DNA of 64,000 nucleotides from Bradyrhizobium sp. CB1015 (GCF_025200925.1 NZ_CP104174.1:3472001-3536000), one strand, 5' to 3'. Shown: positions 34,089 to 43,423, counted from the stretch's first letter. The notes: generated from the sequence alone by a model not told the origin. Numbers and translations: made by a program.

Positions 34089-35510
34089 ATGAACACGCAG
34101 CGTCTTCTCACCGCATTCGCGCTCACCGGCAGCCTCGCTCTGGGCGCCTTCTGGTCCATGAACGACGGACGCTGGTCCGTCCATGCCGAGGTTTCCGCGG
34201 CCACGGCAGCGGCGGACCGAACCCCGCTTTACTACCGCGATCCGAGCGGCGCGCCGCTTTGGTCCGCCGGGCCAAAGAAGGATGACCGCGGGCGGGACTA
34301 TCTGCCGGTCTACGATGACGACAAGGCCGCCCAGGCAGAGCCGAAGCCACCGCAGGCGGCTTCATCGCGCAAGATTCTCTACTACCGCAATCCCATGGGC
34401 TTGCCCGACACCTCGCCGGTGCCGAAGAAGGACCCGATGGGGATGAACTATGTCCCCGTCTACGAAGGCGACGACGTCGATGATGGCACGGTGAAGCTGT
34501 CGCCCGGCAAGATCCAGCGCAGCGGCGTGAAGTCCGAGCCGGTCGCGCGGCGATCGGTCCGGGTCCTGGTCAAGGCGCCCGGTACGATCCAGTTGGACGA
34601 GCGCCGCGTGTCGGTGATCGCGATGCGCACCGAGAGCTTCGTGCAGAAGATCGCGGACGTCACCACCGGCACCCGCGTGAAGGCGGGCCAGCCGCTGATG
34701 GAGATCTACAGCTCGGCGGTCGCCTCCGCAGCGGCCGAATATCTCGCGACCATCACCTCCAAGACCGTCGGCGGTGTCGAGATGTACGGCCGGGGCTCGC
34801 GGCAACGGCTGGTCAATCTCGACGTCCCCGAGCGAGTGATCGCCGAGATGGAGAAAACGCATGTCGCGCCCGTCACCATCCATTGGTTGGCGCCGCGCGA
34901 CGGGATCGTGCTCGAGCGCAACGCGATCGAAGGCATGCGCGCCAATACCGGCGACGTGCTGTTCCGCATCGCCGACACCTCGCTGGTCTGGGCGCTGGTC
35001 GACGTCGCCGAGCGTGATCTCGGCAACATCGCGCTCGGGCAGTCCGTCGCGGTGCGCGCGCGCAGCTTCCCGGGCCGAAGCTTCACCGGCAAGATCGCGG
35101 TGATCTATCCGCAGGTGAACCGCGAAACCCGGACGGTCCGCGTCCGCATCGAGCTCGCCAATCCCGAGGCTATGCTGCTGCCGGACATGTATGTCGATGC
35201 CGAGGTCGATACGGCAGATGGCGCGTCGGTCCTGGCGATCCAGGACAGCGCGGTGCTCGACACCGGCACGCGGCAGGCCGTCCTCGTCGACAAGGGGGAA
35301 GGGCGCTTCGAGCCGCGGGAGGTGAAGCTCGGCCGGCGCGGCGGCGGCTTTATCGAGGTGCGGGACGGCCTTGCCGAAGGCGAAGCGGTGGTCACATCCG
35401 CCAACTTCCTGATCGATGCCGAGAGCAACCTGAAGGCCGCGCTGAAAGGCTTTGCCGAGGCTGCGCCTCAAGCCTCCGATGCCGGCCATGCGATGGGAGA
35501 TTATAAATGA
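34089..35510 (+). CDS. cusB: RND efflux periplasmic adaptor (CusB-type)
   Basis: A 473-residue membrane fusion protein linking an RND pump to an outer-membrane channel. The N-terminal signal anchor (LLTAFALTGSLALGAFWS) is followed by two heavy-metal-binding modules at about 46-75 and 97-125. The second has the full YYRNPMGLPDTSPVPKKDPM pattern with Met103/117/119. The first (PLYYRDPSGAPLWSAGPKKD) lacks the methionines. Then come the lipoyl/barrel-sandwich and beta-barrel domains (VSVIAMRTESFVQKIADVTT and SFTGKIAVIYPQVNRETRTV). The stop overlaps the start of cusA (ATGA at 35507-35510). Confidence 0.92.
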   Translation: MNTQRLLTAFALTGSLALGAFWSMNDGRWSVHAEVSAATAAADRTPLYYRDPSGAPLWSAGPKKDDRGRDYLPVYDDDKAAQAEPKPPQAASSRKILYYRNPMGLPDTSPVPKKDPMGMNYVPVYEGDDVDDGTVKLSPGKIQRSGVKSEPVARRSVRVLVKAPGTIQLDERRVSVIAMRTESFVQKIADVTTGTRVKAGQPLMEIYSSAVASAAAEYLATITSKTVGGVEMYGRGSRQRLVNLDVPERVIAEMEKTHVAPVTIHWLAPRDGIVLERNAIEGMRANTGDVLFRIADTSLVWALVDVAERDLGNIALGQSVAVRARSFPGRSFTGKIAVIYPQVNRETRTVRVRIELANPEAMLLPDMYVDAEVDTADGASVLAIQDSAVLDTGTRQAVLVDKGEGRFEPREVKLGRRGGGFIEVRDGLAEGEAVVTSANFLIDAESNLKAALKGFAEAAPQASDAGHAMGDYK

Positions 35511-38500
35511 TCGCCCGCATCATCGCCTGGTCGGCGCGCAACCTGCTGCTGGTGCTGTTCGGCACCGGCTTTGCGGCCGCCGCCGGCTTCTACGCGCTGC
35601 TTCATCTGCCGCTGGATGCGATCCCCGACCTCTCGGACACCCAGGTCATCGTCTACACCGAATATCCCGGCCAGGCGCCGCAGGTGATCGAGGACCAGGT
35701 CACCTATCCCCTGACCACGGCGATGCTGACCGTGCCGAAATCGAAGGTGGTGCGCGGCTTCTCCTTCTTCGGCGTGTCGTTCGTCTACGTGATCTTCGAG
35801 GACGGCACCGACATCTATTGGGCGCGCTCGCGCGTGATGGAGTTTTTGAACAGCGCCACATCGCGGCTTCCCGCCGGCGTCACCCCGACCATCGGGCCCG
35901 ATGCGACCGGCGTCGGCTGGGTCTACCAATACGCCGTGATGTCGAAAGAGTTGAACCTCGCCGACACGCGCACGATCCAGGACTGGAACCTGAAATTCGC
36001 GCTGGCCAAGGCCGAAGGCGTCGCCGAAGTCGCCAGCATCGGCGGCTTCGTCAAGCAGTACAACGTGGTGCTCGACCCGCAGCGCATGCGCGACCGCGGC
36101 ATCAGCATGCAGAAGATCCGGGAGGCGATCCGCGCCAGCAACGCCGATGTCGGCGGCCGCACCGTCGAGCTGTCGGAGTTCGAATACGTCATTCGCGGCA
36201 AGGGCTACATCAAGAGCATCAACGATCTCGGCAATATCGTCCTGAAGACGAGCAACGGCACGCCGGTGCTGCTGCGGGACGTCGCCAATGTCGAGCTCGG
36301 ACCGGACGAGCGGCGCGGCATTGCCGAGCTGAACGGTGAGGGCGAGGTCGCAAGCGGCATCGTGCTGCAGCGCTTCGGCGTCAACGCGCTCGACGTCATC
36401 GAGAACGTCAGGAAGCGCTTCAAGGAGATCGCGAGCAGCCTGCCGAAATCGGTCGAGATCGTCCCGGTCTACGACCGCTCGGGCCTGATCTATGCGGCGA
36501 TCGACACGCTCAAGCACACCTTGTTCGAGGAGAGCATCGTCGTCGCGCTCGTCTGCATCGTGTTCCTGCTCCATGTCCGCAGCGCGCTGGTCGCGATCCT
36601 GATGCTGCCGGTCGGCGTGCTGATGGCGTTCGGCGCCATGAAGCTGCTGGGCCTGGGATCGAACATCATGAGCCTCGGCGGCATCGCCATTGCGATCGGC
36701 GCCATGGTGGATGCCGCGATCGTCATGATCGAGAACGCGCACAAGCACCTCGAGCGCGCCGAGCCCGGTCAATCGCGCGTTCAGATCCTGATCGATGCGG
36801 CATCCGAGGTCGGTCCGGCGCTGTTCTTCAGCCTGCTCATCATCACCGTCTCGTTCATGCCGATTTTCACGCTGGAATCGCAGGAGGGGCGGCTGTTCAG
36901 CCCGCTGGCGTTCACGAAGACCTTCGCGATGGCTGCCGCGGCCCTGCTGTCCGTCACTCTGGTGCCCGCACTGATGGTGATCTTCGTCCGCGGCCGGATC
37001 GTGCCGGAGAGCAGGAACGTCATCAACCGCTTCCTGATCTGGATCTACCGCCCCGTCATCAAGGGCGTGCTGCGCGCCAAGACGCTGGTGATCCTGGCCT
37101 CGCTCGTCGTGCTCGCCGTCACGATCTGGCCGGCGCGGCAGCTCGGCACCGAGTTCATGCCGACGCTGAACGAGGGCACGCTGCTCTACATGCCGACGAC
37201 GCTGCCGGGCATCTCGGTGACCAAGGCGGCCGAGCTGATGCAGACGCAGGACCGCATCATCAAGTCGTTCCCGGAGGTCTCCTCGGTCTACGGCAAGGCG
37301 GGGCGGGCGGCGACCGCGACCGATCCGGCGCCGACCGAGATGTTCGAGACGGTGGTCAGCCTGAAGCCGAAGGAGCTTTGGCGGGCAGGCGTCACCGTCG
37401 ACAGCCTGATCGCGGAGATGGACAAGGCGCTGCAGTTTCCGGGCGTCTCCAACGCCTGGACCATGCCGATCAAGGCGCGCATCGACATGCTGTCCACCGG
37501 CATCCGCACCCCCGTCGGCGTCAAGGTGATGGGCACCGACCTCGTCGAGATCGACCGGTTGGCGAAGCAGGTCGAACGCGTGATCAAGGCGGTCCCGGGC
37601 ACCGCATCGGCCTACGCCGAGCGCGGCATCGGCGGCTATTATCTCGAGATCGTCCCGGATCGCGAGGCGCTCGCCCGCTATGGCATCCTGATCCAGGACG
37701 TCCAGGACACGATTGCGGCCGCGCTCGGCGGCCAGACCGTCACGACGACGGTGGAGGGGCGGCAGCGCTTCACAGTGAACATGCGCTATCCGCGCGACCT
37801 GCGCGACAATCCCAAGGCGATCGCCAGCGATATCCTGGTGCCGATGCCCGCGGGCGGCGCGGTGCCGCTCGGCGAGATCGCGAAGGTCGAGCCGGCGCGG
37901 GGGCCGACCTCGATCCGGACCGAGAACGGCCAGCTCGCGACCTACGTCTACGTCGACATCCGCGATCGCGACATCGGCAGCTACGTCGCCGATGCGCAAC
38001 GCGCCGTGGCTGACAGCATCCAGTTCCCGCCGGGATATTACGTGGTCTGGAGCGGCCAGTACGAATATCTCCAGCGCGCCGCGGCGCGCCTCAAGATCGT
38101 GGTGCCGGTGACTCTGACGATCATCTTCCTGCTGCTATACCTGAACTTCAGGGCCATGACCGAAACCCTGATCGTGATGCTGTCGCTGCCCTTCGCCCTG
38201 GTCGGCGGCATCTGGATGATGTGGTGGCTCGGCTTCAACATGTCCGTCGCCGTTGCCGTCGGCTTCATCGCGCTCGCCGGCGTCGCCGCCGAGACCGGCG
38301 TCGTGATGCTGATCTACCTCGAGCATGCCCTGGCCGAGATGAAGGCGACGTGCAGCGCCGAAGGCAGGGGCCTCACCCGGCAGGATCTCCACGAGGCCAT
38401 CATGGTGGGCGCGGTCGAGCGCGTCCGTCCCAAGATGATGACGGTTGTGGCCATCATGGCGGGCCTGCTGCCGATCATGTGGAGCACCGGAACCGGGTCG

Positions 38501-38698
38501 GAGATCATGCAGCGCATCGCGGTGCCGATGATTGGCGGCATGATTTCGTCGACGCTGCTGACGCTGATCGTGATCCCGGCGATCTTCGGGTTGGTGAAGG
38601 GCGTCCGCCTGCCGCCGAAGCGCGAGGACAAGGCGCCATCGACCGAGACGCCAAAGCCGGTCGGCGCCAGATTGCGCGTCGTGGAGCCGGCCGGGTGA
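35507..38698 (+). CDS. cusA: Cu/Ag RND efflux pump inner-membrane subunit
   Basis: A 1063-residue heavy-metal RND antiporter of the CusA/CzcA family, with twelve membrane helices and two large periplasmic loops. The three periplasmic methionines that bind Cu(I)/Ag(I) in E. coli CusA (M573, M623, M672) are matched in context and in spacing by M562 (LLYMP), M612 (PTEMFET) and M661 (RIDMLSTG), which supports monovalent Cu/Ag rather than divalent zinc or cobalt. TM4 carries the acidic proton-relay residues in GGIAIAIGAMVDAAIVMIEN. It overlaps cusB by four bases. No gene for an outer-membrane factor is next to it. Confidence 0.94.
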   Translation: MIARIIAWSARNLLLVLFGTGFAAAAGFYALLHLPLDAIPDLSDTQVIVYTEYPGQAPQVIEDQVTYPLTTAMLTVPKSKVVRGFSFFGVSFVYVIFEDGTDIYWARSRVMEFLNSATSRLPAGVTPTIGPDATGVGWVYQYAVMSKELNLADTRTIQDWNLKFALAKAEGVAEVASIGGFVKQYNVVLDPQRMRDRGISMQKIREAIRASNADVGGRTVELSEFEYVIRGKGYIKSINDLGNIVLKTSNGTPVLLRDVANVELGPDERRGIAELNGEGEVASGIVLQRFGVNALDVIENVRKRFKEIASSLPKSVEIVPVYDRSGLIYAAIDTLKHTLFEESIVVALVCIVFLLHVRSALVAILMLPVGVLMAFGAMKLLGLGSNIMSLGGIAIAIGAMVDAAIVMIENAHKHLERAEPGQSRVQILIDAASEVGPALFFSLLIITVSFMPIFTLESQEGRLFSPLAFTKTFAMAAAALLSVTLVPALMVIFVRGRIVPESRNVINRFLIWIYRPVIKGVLRAKTLVILASLVVLAVTIWPARQLGTEFMPTLNEGTLLYMPTTLPGISVTKAAELMQTQDRIIKSFPEVSSVYGKAGRAATATDPAPTEMFETVVSLKPKELWRAGVTVDSLIAEMDKALQFPGVSNAWTMPIKARIDMLSTGIRTPVGVKVMGTDLVEIDRLAKQVERVIKAVPGTASAYAERGIGGYYLEIVPDREALARYGILIQDVQDTIAAALGGQTVTTTVEGRQRFTVNMRYPRDLRDNPKAIASDILVPMPAGGAVPLGEIAKVEPARGPTSIRTENGQLATYVYVDIRDRDIGSYVADAQRAVADSIQFPPGYYVVWSGQYEYLQRAAARLKIVVPVTLTIIFLLLYLNFRAMTETLIVMLSLPFALVGGIWMMWWLGFNMSVAVAVGFIALAGVAAETGVVMLIYLEHALAEMKATCSAEGRGLTRQDLHEAIMVGAVERVRPKMMTVVAIMAGLLPIMWSTGTGSEIMQRIAVPMIGGMISSTLLTLIVIPAIFGLVKGVRLPPKREDKAPSTETPKPVGARLRVVEPAG

Positions 38699-38760
38699 TG
38701 CGAGCCATGATGCACGATCATGTGTTGGGGCGCCGGAATAACAGCGAAAGGAAGCCGAAG

Positions 38761-39240
38761 ATGAAGCAACGCGCCTATTTGATGACCCGCCGGTCCCTTG
38801 TCGGGCTGATCGCGGCGGCAGCTTTTGCAAGGCCCGCCGCGGCGGCGTCCGACGCAGCGACGGTCACGGTGCACCGGGATCCGAGCTGCGGCTGCTGCGC
38901 CGGCTGGGTGCAGCATCTGCGGGATGCCGGATTTTCCGTCCAGGTGGAGGAGACCCCCGACCTCGACCCGATCCGGGCGCGTCTCGGCATCCCCGCGAAC
39001 CTGGTCGCGTGTCACACGGCGGAGGTCGCCGGTTATGTCGTCGAGGGGCACGTGCCGGCTGCGGCCGTGCGGCGCCTCCTCTCCGAGCGTCCAAGCGCGA
39101 AGGGGATAGCCGTGCCGGGCATGCCGGTCGGCTCGCCCGGGATGGAAGGCGGCAAGCCGCAGCGCTACGAGGTCGTGCTGTTCGGTGCCGACGGTCAGAA
39201 GCCGTTCATGCGCTTCATCGGCGCGGAGGCGATTGATTGA
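38761..39240 (+). CDS. DUF411 periplasmic metal-binding protein
   Basis: A 159-residue protein with a Tat-like/Sec signal (MTRRSLVGLIAAAAFARPAA) and the DUF411 motif TVHRDPSCGCCAGWVQHLRD; the CGCC cysteines are the likely metal ligands. Further family features: a HTAEVAGYVVEGHVPAAAVR block and RYEVVLFGADGQ near the end. DUF411 proteins are commonly encoded beside copper resistance genes. Start ATG 38761 follows GAAAGGAAG; another ATG at 38698 is possible. It lies 62 bases after cusA and closes the locus. Confidence 0.88.
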   Translation: MKQRAYLMTRRSLVGLIAAAAFARPAAAASDAATVTVHRDPSCGCCAGWVQHLRDAGFSVQVEETPDLDPIRARLGIPANLVACHTAEVAGYVVEGHVPAAAVRRLLSERPSAKGIAVPGMPVGSPGMEGGKPQRYEVVLFGADGQKPFMRFIGAEAID

Positions 39241-39338
39241 GGGCCCTTGGTGAAGGCGCGCTCCCATTTTCCGGCATCAATGATGCGCCGGGCTGTGCGG
39301 GGACACGGGCGACGGTGCTGCGCGATGCCTAGCCGCCG

Positions 39339-39746
39339 CTATGGCTGCGGCGGATAGCGCTCGAACGCCGGCAGTTCGTGCGCATGCTCCATCCAGCGCA
39401 GTCGCTCGGCGACCTGGATCTGCATCGTGGCAGGCACCGCCTCGGGATCGTCGTAGGTCGCGCTCTGGATGTCGATGATCCCCGGCATCATGTTGGCATT
39501 GACGTAGAACAGTCCGGTTCCGCAGTCGCCGCAAAAGTGCCGCCGCCCGTGTTCCGAGGAGCGGTACACTTTCGGCTCGCCCTTGGTTACCTTGACGGCG
39601 CCATCCGGGTACATCGTCCAGCCGACGACCGGAGCGCCGGCGTGAAGCCGGCAATCGCGGCAGTGGCAAAGCGCGTGCACGATCGCCTCGCCCTCGACCT
39701 CGTAGCGGATTGCACCACAGTGACAGCCGCCGGTGATGGTGCTCAT
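39339..39746 (-). CDS. GFA/CENP-V family zinc protein
   Basis: A 135-residue Mss4-like GFA family member. The zinc-binding cysteines are in GGCHCGAIRYEV, CHCRDCRLHAGAP and CGDCGTGLFY. It is only distantly similar to the other GFA protein at 619-1083. Start at ATG 39744-39746 (MSTITGG); an open extension to 39818 has no family support. Single gene facing the DUF411 gene. Substrate unknown. Confidence 0.9.
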   Translation of the reverse strand: MSTITGGCHCGAIRYEVEGEAIVHALCHCRDCRLHAGAPVVGWTMYPDGAVKVTKGEPKVYRSSEHGRRHFCGDCGTGLFYVNANMMPGIIDIQSATYDDPEAVPATMQIQVAERLRWMEHAHELPAFERYPPQP

Positions 39747-40260
39747 GCGTTCCTCCGATCGAAGACGAGTTTTCAAATCGATAGCTCTCGCGCCTGGTGG
39801 CTTCAACAACGCAGTCAATTTGCGGTTGCGTCGTACTGTCGCCTGACAGCTGCTGCCATTGCGGCTCTGCCGACGAGGCTATGTTCGCGCCCGTGTGCTC
39901 GTTTCAAGATGGTGGCTGGCGGGTTCCTTCGAAGGGTGAACTCTTCGTGACGTGGCGCGGCCGTGCGCTGGTTGACAGTTCGGTCTTCCGGGTTTTTAGT
40001 CGGCGCGACGGGGATGTGCGATCTCCCCGCGAGGCGACATGCCCAAGCATCGCGTCCTGATCACCAAGGGCGCCGCATGTCGTCACACACCGCAGCTCCG
40101 TTCCACAATCCTCCCGACTTGCCGGGATCCGGCCGCCGAACCGCCATGGCATGTGCCTCGGCGGCGAGTCCGCTGCGTCTGGTGGAACGGCCGGAGCCGG
40201 CCTCACATATCCGGCGTCACCTGGGGCAGGGACACACCCAGAGCTCAAGGGAGCTGATCC
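39747..40260. other. Intergenic region, nothing identified
   Basis: 514 bases between divergent genes. Short frames exist but lack family features, ribosome binding sites or composition resembling genes. The last 20 bases contain AAGGGAGCTGATCC, the ribosome binding site of the DUF1259 gene. No hairpin, tRNA or repeat recognised. Confidence 0.45.
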
Positions 40261-41145
40261 ATGCACAAGACTGTTTCCGCACTGATCGGCGTCGCTGCCT
40301 GCTTCATCACGAGCGCTCACGCGCAAGCCATCGACTGGCAAAAGGTCGATGAGACACTGGGCCGAAAGCCCATGGTTGCGGACGATGTCCATCGCTACGG
40401 CTTTCCGCGCACCGATCTCACCGTGACTTTGGATGGCGTCACGATCAAGCCGGCGCTGGCGCTTGGCGGCTGGCTCGCGTTCAAGCCTGCGCATGGCGGA
40501 ACCATGGTCATGGGTGACCTCGTGCTGCTCGAGAGCGAGGTCAACCCGGTGATGGCGAAGATGATTGCGAGCGGTCTCGAGATCACCGCCGTGCACAACC
40601 ATCTGCTGCGCGCAAGCCCGCCGACCTTCTACATGCACGTCGCCGGACATGGCGATCCCGTCAAGCTGGCGTCGGCAATCCACGATGCCCTCGCCGAAAG
40701 CAAGACGCCCCTGACGGTCGCCGCGGCAGCGAATTCGTCCTCGATCGATCTCGACACGGCGAAGCTGGATCAAATCATTGGCGTCAAGGGGCAGGCCAAT
40801 GGCGGTGTCTACCAGTTCAACGTCAAACGGCGAGACCCTGTCTCCGAGGATGGCATGCTGCTGACGCCGGTCGGTGCGATGGGCGTCGCGACCGCCATCA
40901 ATTTCCAGCCGACCGGCGGCGGAAAGGCGGCCGTCACGGGCGACTTCGTTCTGACCAGCGACGAGGTGAATCCGGTCATCGCGGCGCTGCGGACACATGG
41001 CATCGAGGTGACGGCGTTGCACAGCCACATGCTGAACGAACAGCCGCGACTCTTCTTCATGCACTTCTGGGCCAATGACGACGTGGTCAAGCTTGCTGAA
41101 GGCTTGCGGGCGGCGATCGACAAGACCGCCAGCACCAAGAGCTGA
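40261..41145 (+). CDS. DUF1259 (LppY/LpqO) secreted protein
   Basis: A 294-residue exported protein with signal peptide (TVSALIGVAACFITSAHAQA). Two copies of the DUF1259 domain: the first contains GGTMVMGDLVLLESEVNPVM and ITAVHNHLL, the second contains GDFVLTSDEVNPVIAALRTH and VTALHSHML. The repeated EVNPV and H-(N/S)-H-(L/M)-L patterns are typical of LppY/LpqO family members. Function unknown. First of three consecutive genes encoding exported proteins on the plus strand. Confidence 0.88.
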   Translation: MHKTVSALIGVAACFITSAHAQAIDWQKVDETLGRKPMVADDVHRYGFPRTDLTVTLDGVTIKPALALGGWLAFKPAHGGTMVMGDLVLLESEVNPVMAKMIASGLEITAVHNHLLRASPPTFYMHVAGHGDPVKLASAIHDALAESKTPLTVAAAANSSSIDLDTAKLDQIIGVKGQANGGVYQFNVKRRDPVSEDGMLLTPVGAMGVATAINFQPTGGGKAAVTGDFVLTSDEVNPVIAALRTHGIEVTALHSHMLNEQPRLFFMHFWANDDVVKLAEGLRAAIDKTASTKS

Positions 41146-41179
41146 GCCAAGGCATAGAAAACGCACCGTGAGGCGTTCA

Positions 41180-41899
41180 ATGATCGAATGTCAGACGTTG
41201 GGACAGCCGACGATGTACGCGGCTTTGGCCTTTGCGTCGCGGCCGTCGGCACGGGCCAGTCGCGTCCTGGCGCCTATGCTGGCTTTGCTAATGGGAGGGA
41301 ACGCCATGGCCGAGACCCTGAATTTTGACAACGCTCCTGCTGGAACGGCCCCGGCAGGGTGGACTCTCACGATGACCGGCAAGGGTGAGCCGAAATGGAC
41401 CGTCGAGGCGGAGCCCACAGCGCCGAGCAAGCGGAACGTCCTCAAGCAATCCGGACGCGCGACTTTCCCAGTGGCCATCAAGAGCGATACCAACATCCGC
41501 AACGGCTTCGTTGAGGTGAAGTTCAAGGCGGTGTCCGGGTCCGAGGATCGCGCCGCCGGAATCATCTGGCGTGCCAAGAACGCCGACAATTATTACGTCG
41601 TCCGGGCAAACGCGCTGGAGGACAACGTGGTGCTCTACAAGACGATCAAGGGCATACGAAATTCGCTGGAGATCGTCGGTCGGAAGGGCGGCTACGGCGT
41701 CAGCACGCCGGTGCGGTCCGGGCAATGGCACGCGCTGCGTTGCGACTTCGCGGGAAATCGGTTCAAGGTGACTTTTGACGGAAAGCTATTGTTCGAGGTG
41801 GAGGACGCCACAATCACGGACGCCGGCATGATCGGCCTGTGGACCAAGGCAGATAGTGTGACCTTGTTCGATGATCTGACATATGGTGAGACCAAATAG
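41180..41899 (+). CDS. Secreted concanavalin-like (LamG/DUF1080-type) protein
   Basis: A protein of about 239 residues whose N-terminal region includes a signal-like run (SRVLAPMLALLMGGNAMAET). The mature part resembles laminin-G/concanavalin-like jelly rolls of the DUF1080 type: LNFDNAPAGTAPAGWTLTMT, AAGIIWRAKNADNYYVVRAN, and GLWTKADSVTLFDDLTYGE at the end. Start uncertain: ATG 41180 (GAGG seven bases upstream) or ATG 41213. Probably binds carbohydrate or another extracellular ligand (family inference). Its end lies 28 bases before the GlcG-like gene. Confidence 0.75.
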   Translation: MIECQTLGQPTMYAALAFASRPSARASRVLAPMLALLMGGNAMAETLNFDNAPAGTAPAGWTLTMTGKGEPKWTVEAEPTAPSKRNVLKQSGRATFPVAIKSDTNIRNGFVEVKFKAVSGSEDRAAGIIWRAKNADNYYVVRANALEDNVVLYKTIKGIRNSLEIVGRKGGYGVSTPVRSGQWHALRCDFAGNRFKVTFDGKLLFEVEDATITDAGMIGLWTKADSVTLFDDLTYGETK

Positions 41900-41927
41900 A
41901 AGTTGTCCACCTCTGTCGGAGATGACC

Positions 41928-42428
41928 ATGAGCTTTCGCCGTCTGTCGGTCGCGACGATTCTGCTGGCTGCGTTTGTCGGCCCAATGCGGGCGGAAGAGA
42001 CCCTCGTCACCTACAAATCGCTAAGTCCGGAGCTGGCGCTGGATCTCGCGCGCGCCGCTTTGGATAGCTGCCGCAGCCGTGGATATCAGATTGCCGTCGC
42101 GGTCGTCGATCGCTTCGGTATCACCCAAGTGATGCTGCGCGATCGCTTCGCAGGCTCTCACACGCCTTCGACGGCATCCGGCAAAGCGTGGACGGCTGCG
42201 TCGTTCAAAACCAGCACGACCGAGCTTAACGCGATGAGCCAGCCCGGCATGATGCAATTGGGCATCCGGAATCTTCCCGGAGCCGTCATCATAGGGGGAG
42301 GGCTGGTCGTCGAAGCCGGCGGCTCTCTGGTCGGAGCGGTCGGCGTATCCGGCGCTCCCGGCGGTGACGCGGACGAAGCGTGCGCGAAAGCCGGGATCGA
42401 GGCCATTCGTGACAAGCTGGAGTTTTGA
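41928..42428 (+). CDS. Exported GlcG/HbpS-like protein
   Basis: A 166-residue protein with signal peptide (FRRLSVATILLAAFVGPMRA). The Haem_degrading/GlcG domain follows: ALDLARAALDSCRSRGYQIA, VAVVDRFGITQVMLRDRFAG, then PGAVIIGGGLVVEAGGSLVG and AVGVSGAPGGDADEACAKAG. Family members include HbpS, a haem-binding extracellular sensor accessory protein. Start chosen at ATG 41928 with GGAG at the right distance; ATG 41922 and GTG 41883 are in frame. Role here unknown. Confidence 0.85.
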   Translation: MSFRRLSVATILLAAFVGPMRAEETLVTYKSLSPELALDLARAALDSCRSRGYQIAVAVVDRFGITQVMLRDRFAGSHTPSTASGKAWTAASFKTSTTELNAMSQPGMMQLGIRNLPGAVIIGGGLVVEAGGSLVGAVGVSGAPGGDADEACAKAGIEAIRDKLEF

Positions 42429-42462
42429 GGGGCGGACACGCTCGCGCGTTGGACGAGACGGA

Positions 42463-43254
42463 TCAGGATGCGTCGCTCACGCCATCCTCATTGTCCCCGA
42501 GGATCGTCTCCGATAGCAGCGCAGCGGCCTTCTGCAGGGGAGCTATGAACCGATCCAGCTCAGTGAAGCTCACCCGTGCCACGGGAACGGACACACCCAG
42601 GCACGCGATCAGTTCGCGATCCGGTGAGAGGATCGGAACGGCACAGCCGACGACGCCTCGCACATATTCTTCATTCGTCTTGGCCCAGCCGCGCTTGCGG
42701 GTCTCATCGAGCACCTTCATCAGGCGCGCGACATCGACGATCGTGGTTTCGGTGTATCGCGTCAGCGCGAGTGCGCGGCACAGCTTCTCGCGCGCGCGCT
42801 CCGGCAGCCGGCTCATATAGATCTTTCCGGTCGAAGTGCAGTGAAGCGGCGCCGCTTCGCCGGGATTGAACTGCAGACCTTGAGGTTGCGACACGCGGAC
42901 GCTGTCGACGTAGGCAACGACATTGTCCCGCACGACCCCGATCTCGCATTGTTCGCCGATTTCGGCGGCGACGGCGCGGAGCACCGCGTGCCGACGGGCG
43001 GTGCGGAAGGCTGCGCCGATGACGCGGGCCGACAGCGTGACCAGTTGATTGCCGACCACGTAGCGCTTCGTCCCCACGGCTTTCTGAAGCAGCCCGCGCT
43101 GCTCCAGATTTCCGATCAGCCGATGCGCAGTCGGCAGCGGCAGCGACAGCGCAGCAGCGATCTCCGCGACCGAGGCTGCTCTGGTCTGGCTGGCGGCATA
43201 GCCGATGACCGCGAAGGCGCGGTCCAATGGCCCGTCGGTACTCGGCTGCTGCAT
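42463..43254 (-). CDS. IclR family transcriptional regulator
   Basis: A 263-residue regulator with an N-terminal winged helix (AASVAEIAAALSLPLPTAHR and LIGNLEQRGLLQKAVGTKRY) and a C-terminal ligand-binding IclR domain (GEAAPLHCTSTGKIYMSRLP; EYVRGVVGCAVPILSPDREL). IclR proteins bind small metabolites and control adjacent catabolic genes. It is divergent from the aminotransferase/ABC transporter set, with an AT-rich inverted repeat in the 169-base gap, so those genes are its probable targets (inference). Confidence 0.92.
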   Translation of the reverse strand: MQQPSTDGPLDRAFAVIGYAASQTRAASVAEIAAALSLPLPTAHRLIGNLEQRGLLQKAVGTKRYVVGNQLVTLSARVIGAAFRTARRHAVLRAVAAEIGEQCEIGVVRDNVVAYVDSVRVSQPQGLQFNPGEAAPLHCTSTGKIYMSRLPERAREKLCRALALTRYTETTIVDVARLMKVLDETRKRGWAKTNEEYVRGVVGCAVPILSPDRELIACLGVSVPVARVSFTELDRFIAPLQKAAALLSETILGDNEDGVSDAS

Positions 43255-43279
43255 TTCACCAGTCTCCGCCCAATTAAAG

Positions 43280-43322
43280 AATTTTCATTTTTCGGAATGA
43301 AAGCTACTAAAATATGAAAATT
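43280..43322. promoter_or_regulatory. Candidate IclR operator in the divergent promoter
   Basis: The arms AATTTTCAT (43280-43288) and ATGAAAATT (43314-43322) form a perfect nine-base inverted repeat with a 25-base spacer. The spacer also contains GGAATGAAA, a partial third arm. The region is far more AT-rich than its surroundings and lies 26 bases upstream of the IclR start. Assigned from symmetry and position only. Confidence 0.6.
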
Positions 43323-43423
43323 TGTCTAGCCGCTCTCGTGCTGTGCCCATATCGTTGGCGTTGCCCGGTGGTGAGCAGGATTTGTGCAGTGCGAGCCACC
43401 GCGGACGTGCTCAGGAGATCGGG

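Noticed and set aside
35501..37999. An 832-codon minus-strand open frame
   Set aside because: Antisense of cusA, which has clear family motifs and catalytic residues.
39904..41166. A 420-codon minus-strand open frame across the DUF1259 gene
   Set aside because: The DUF1259 gene on the plus strand has a signal peptide and duplicated family motifs; the minus-strand translation has none.
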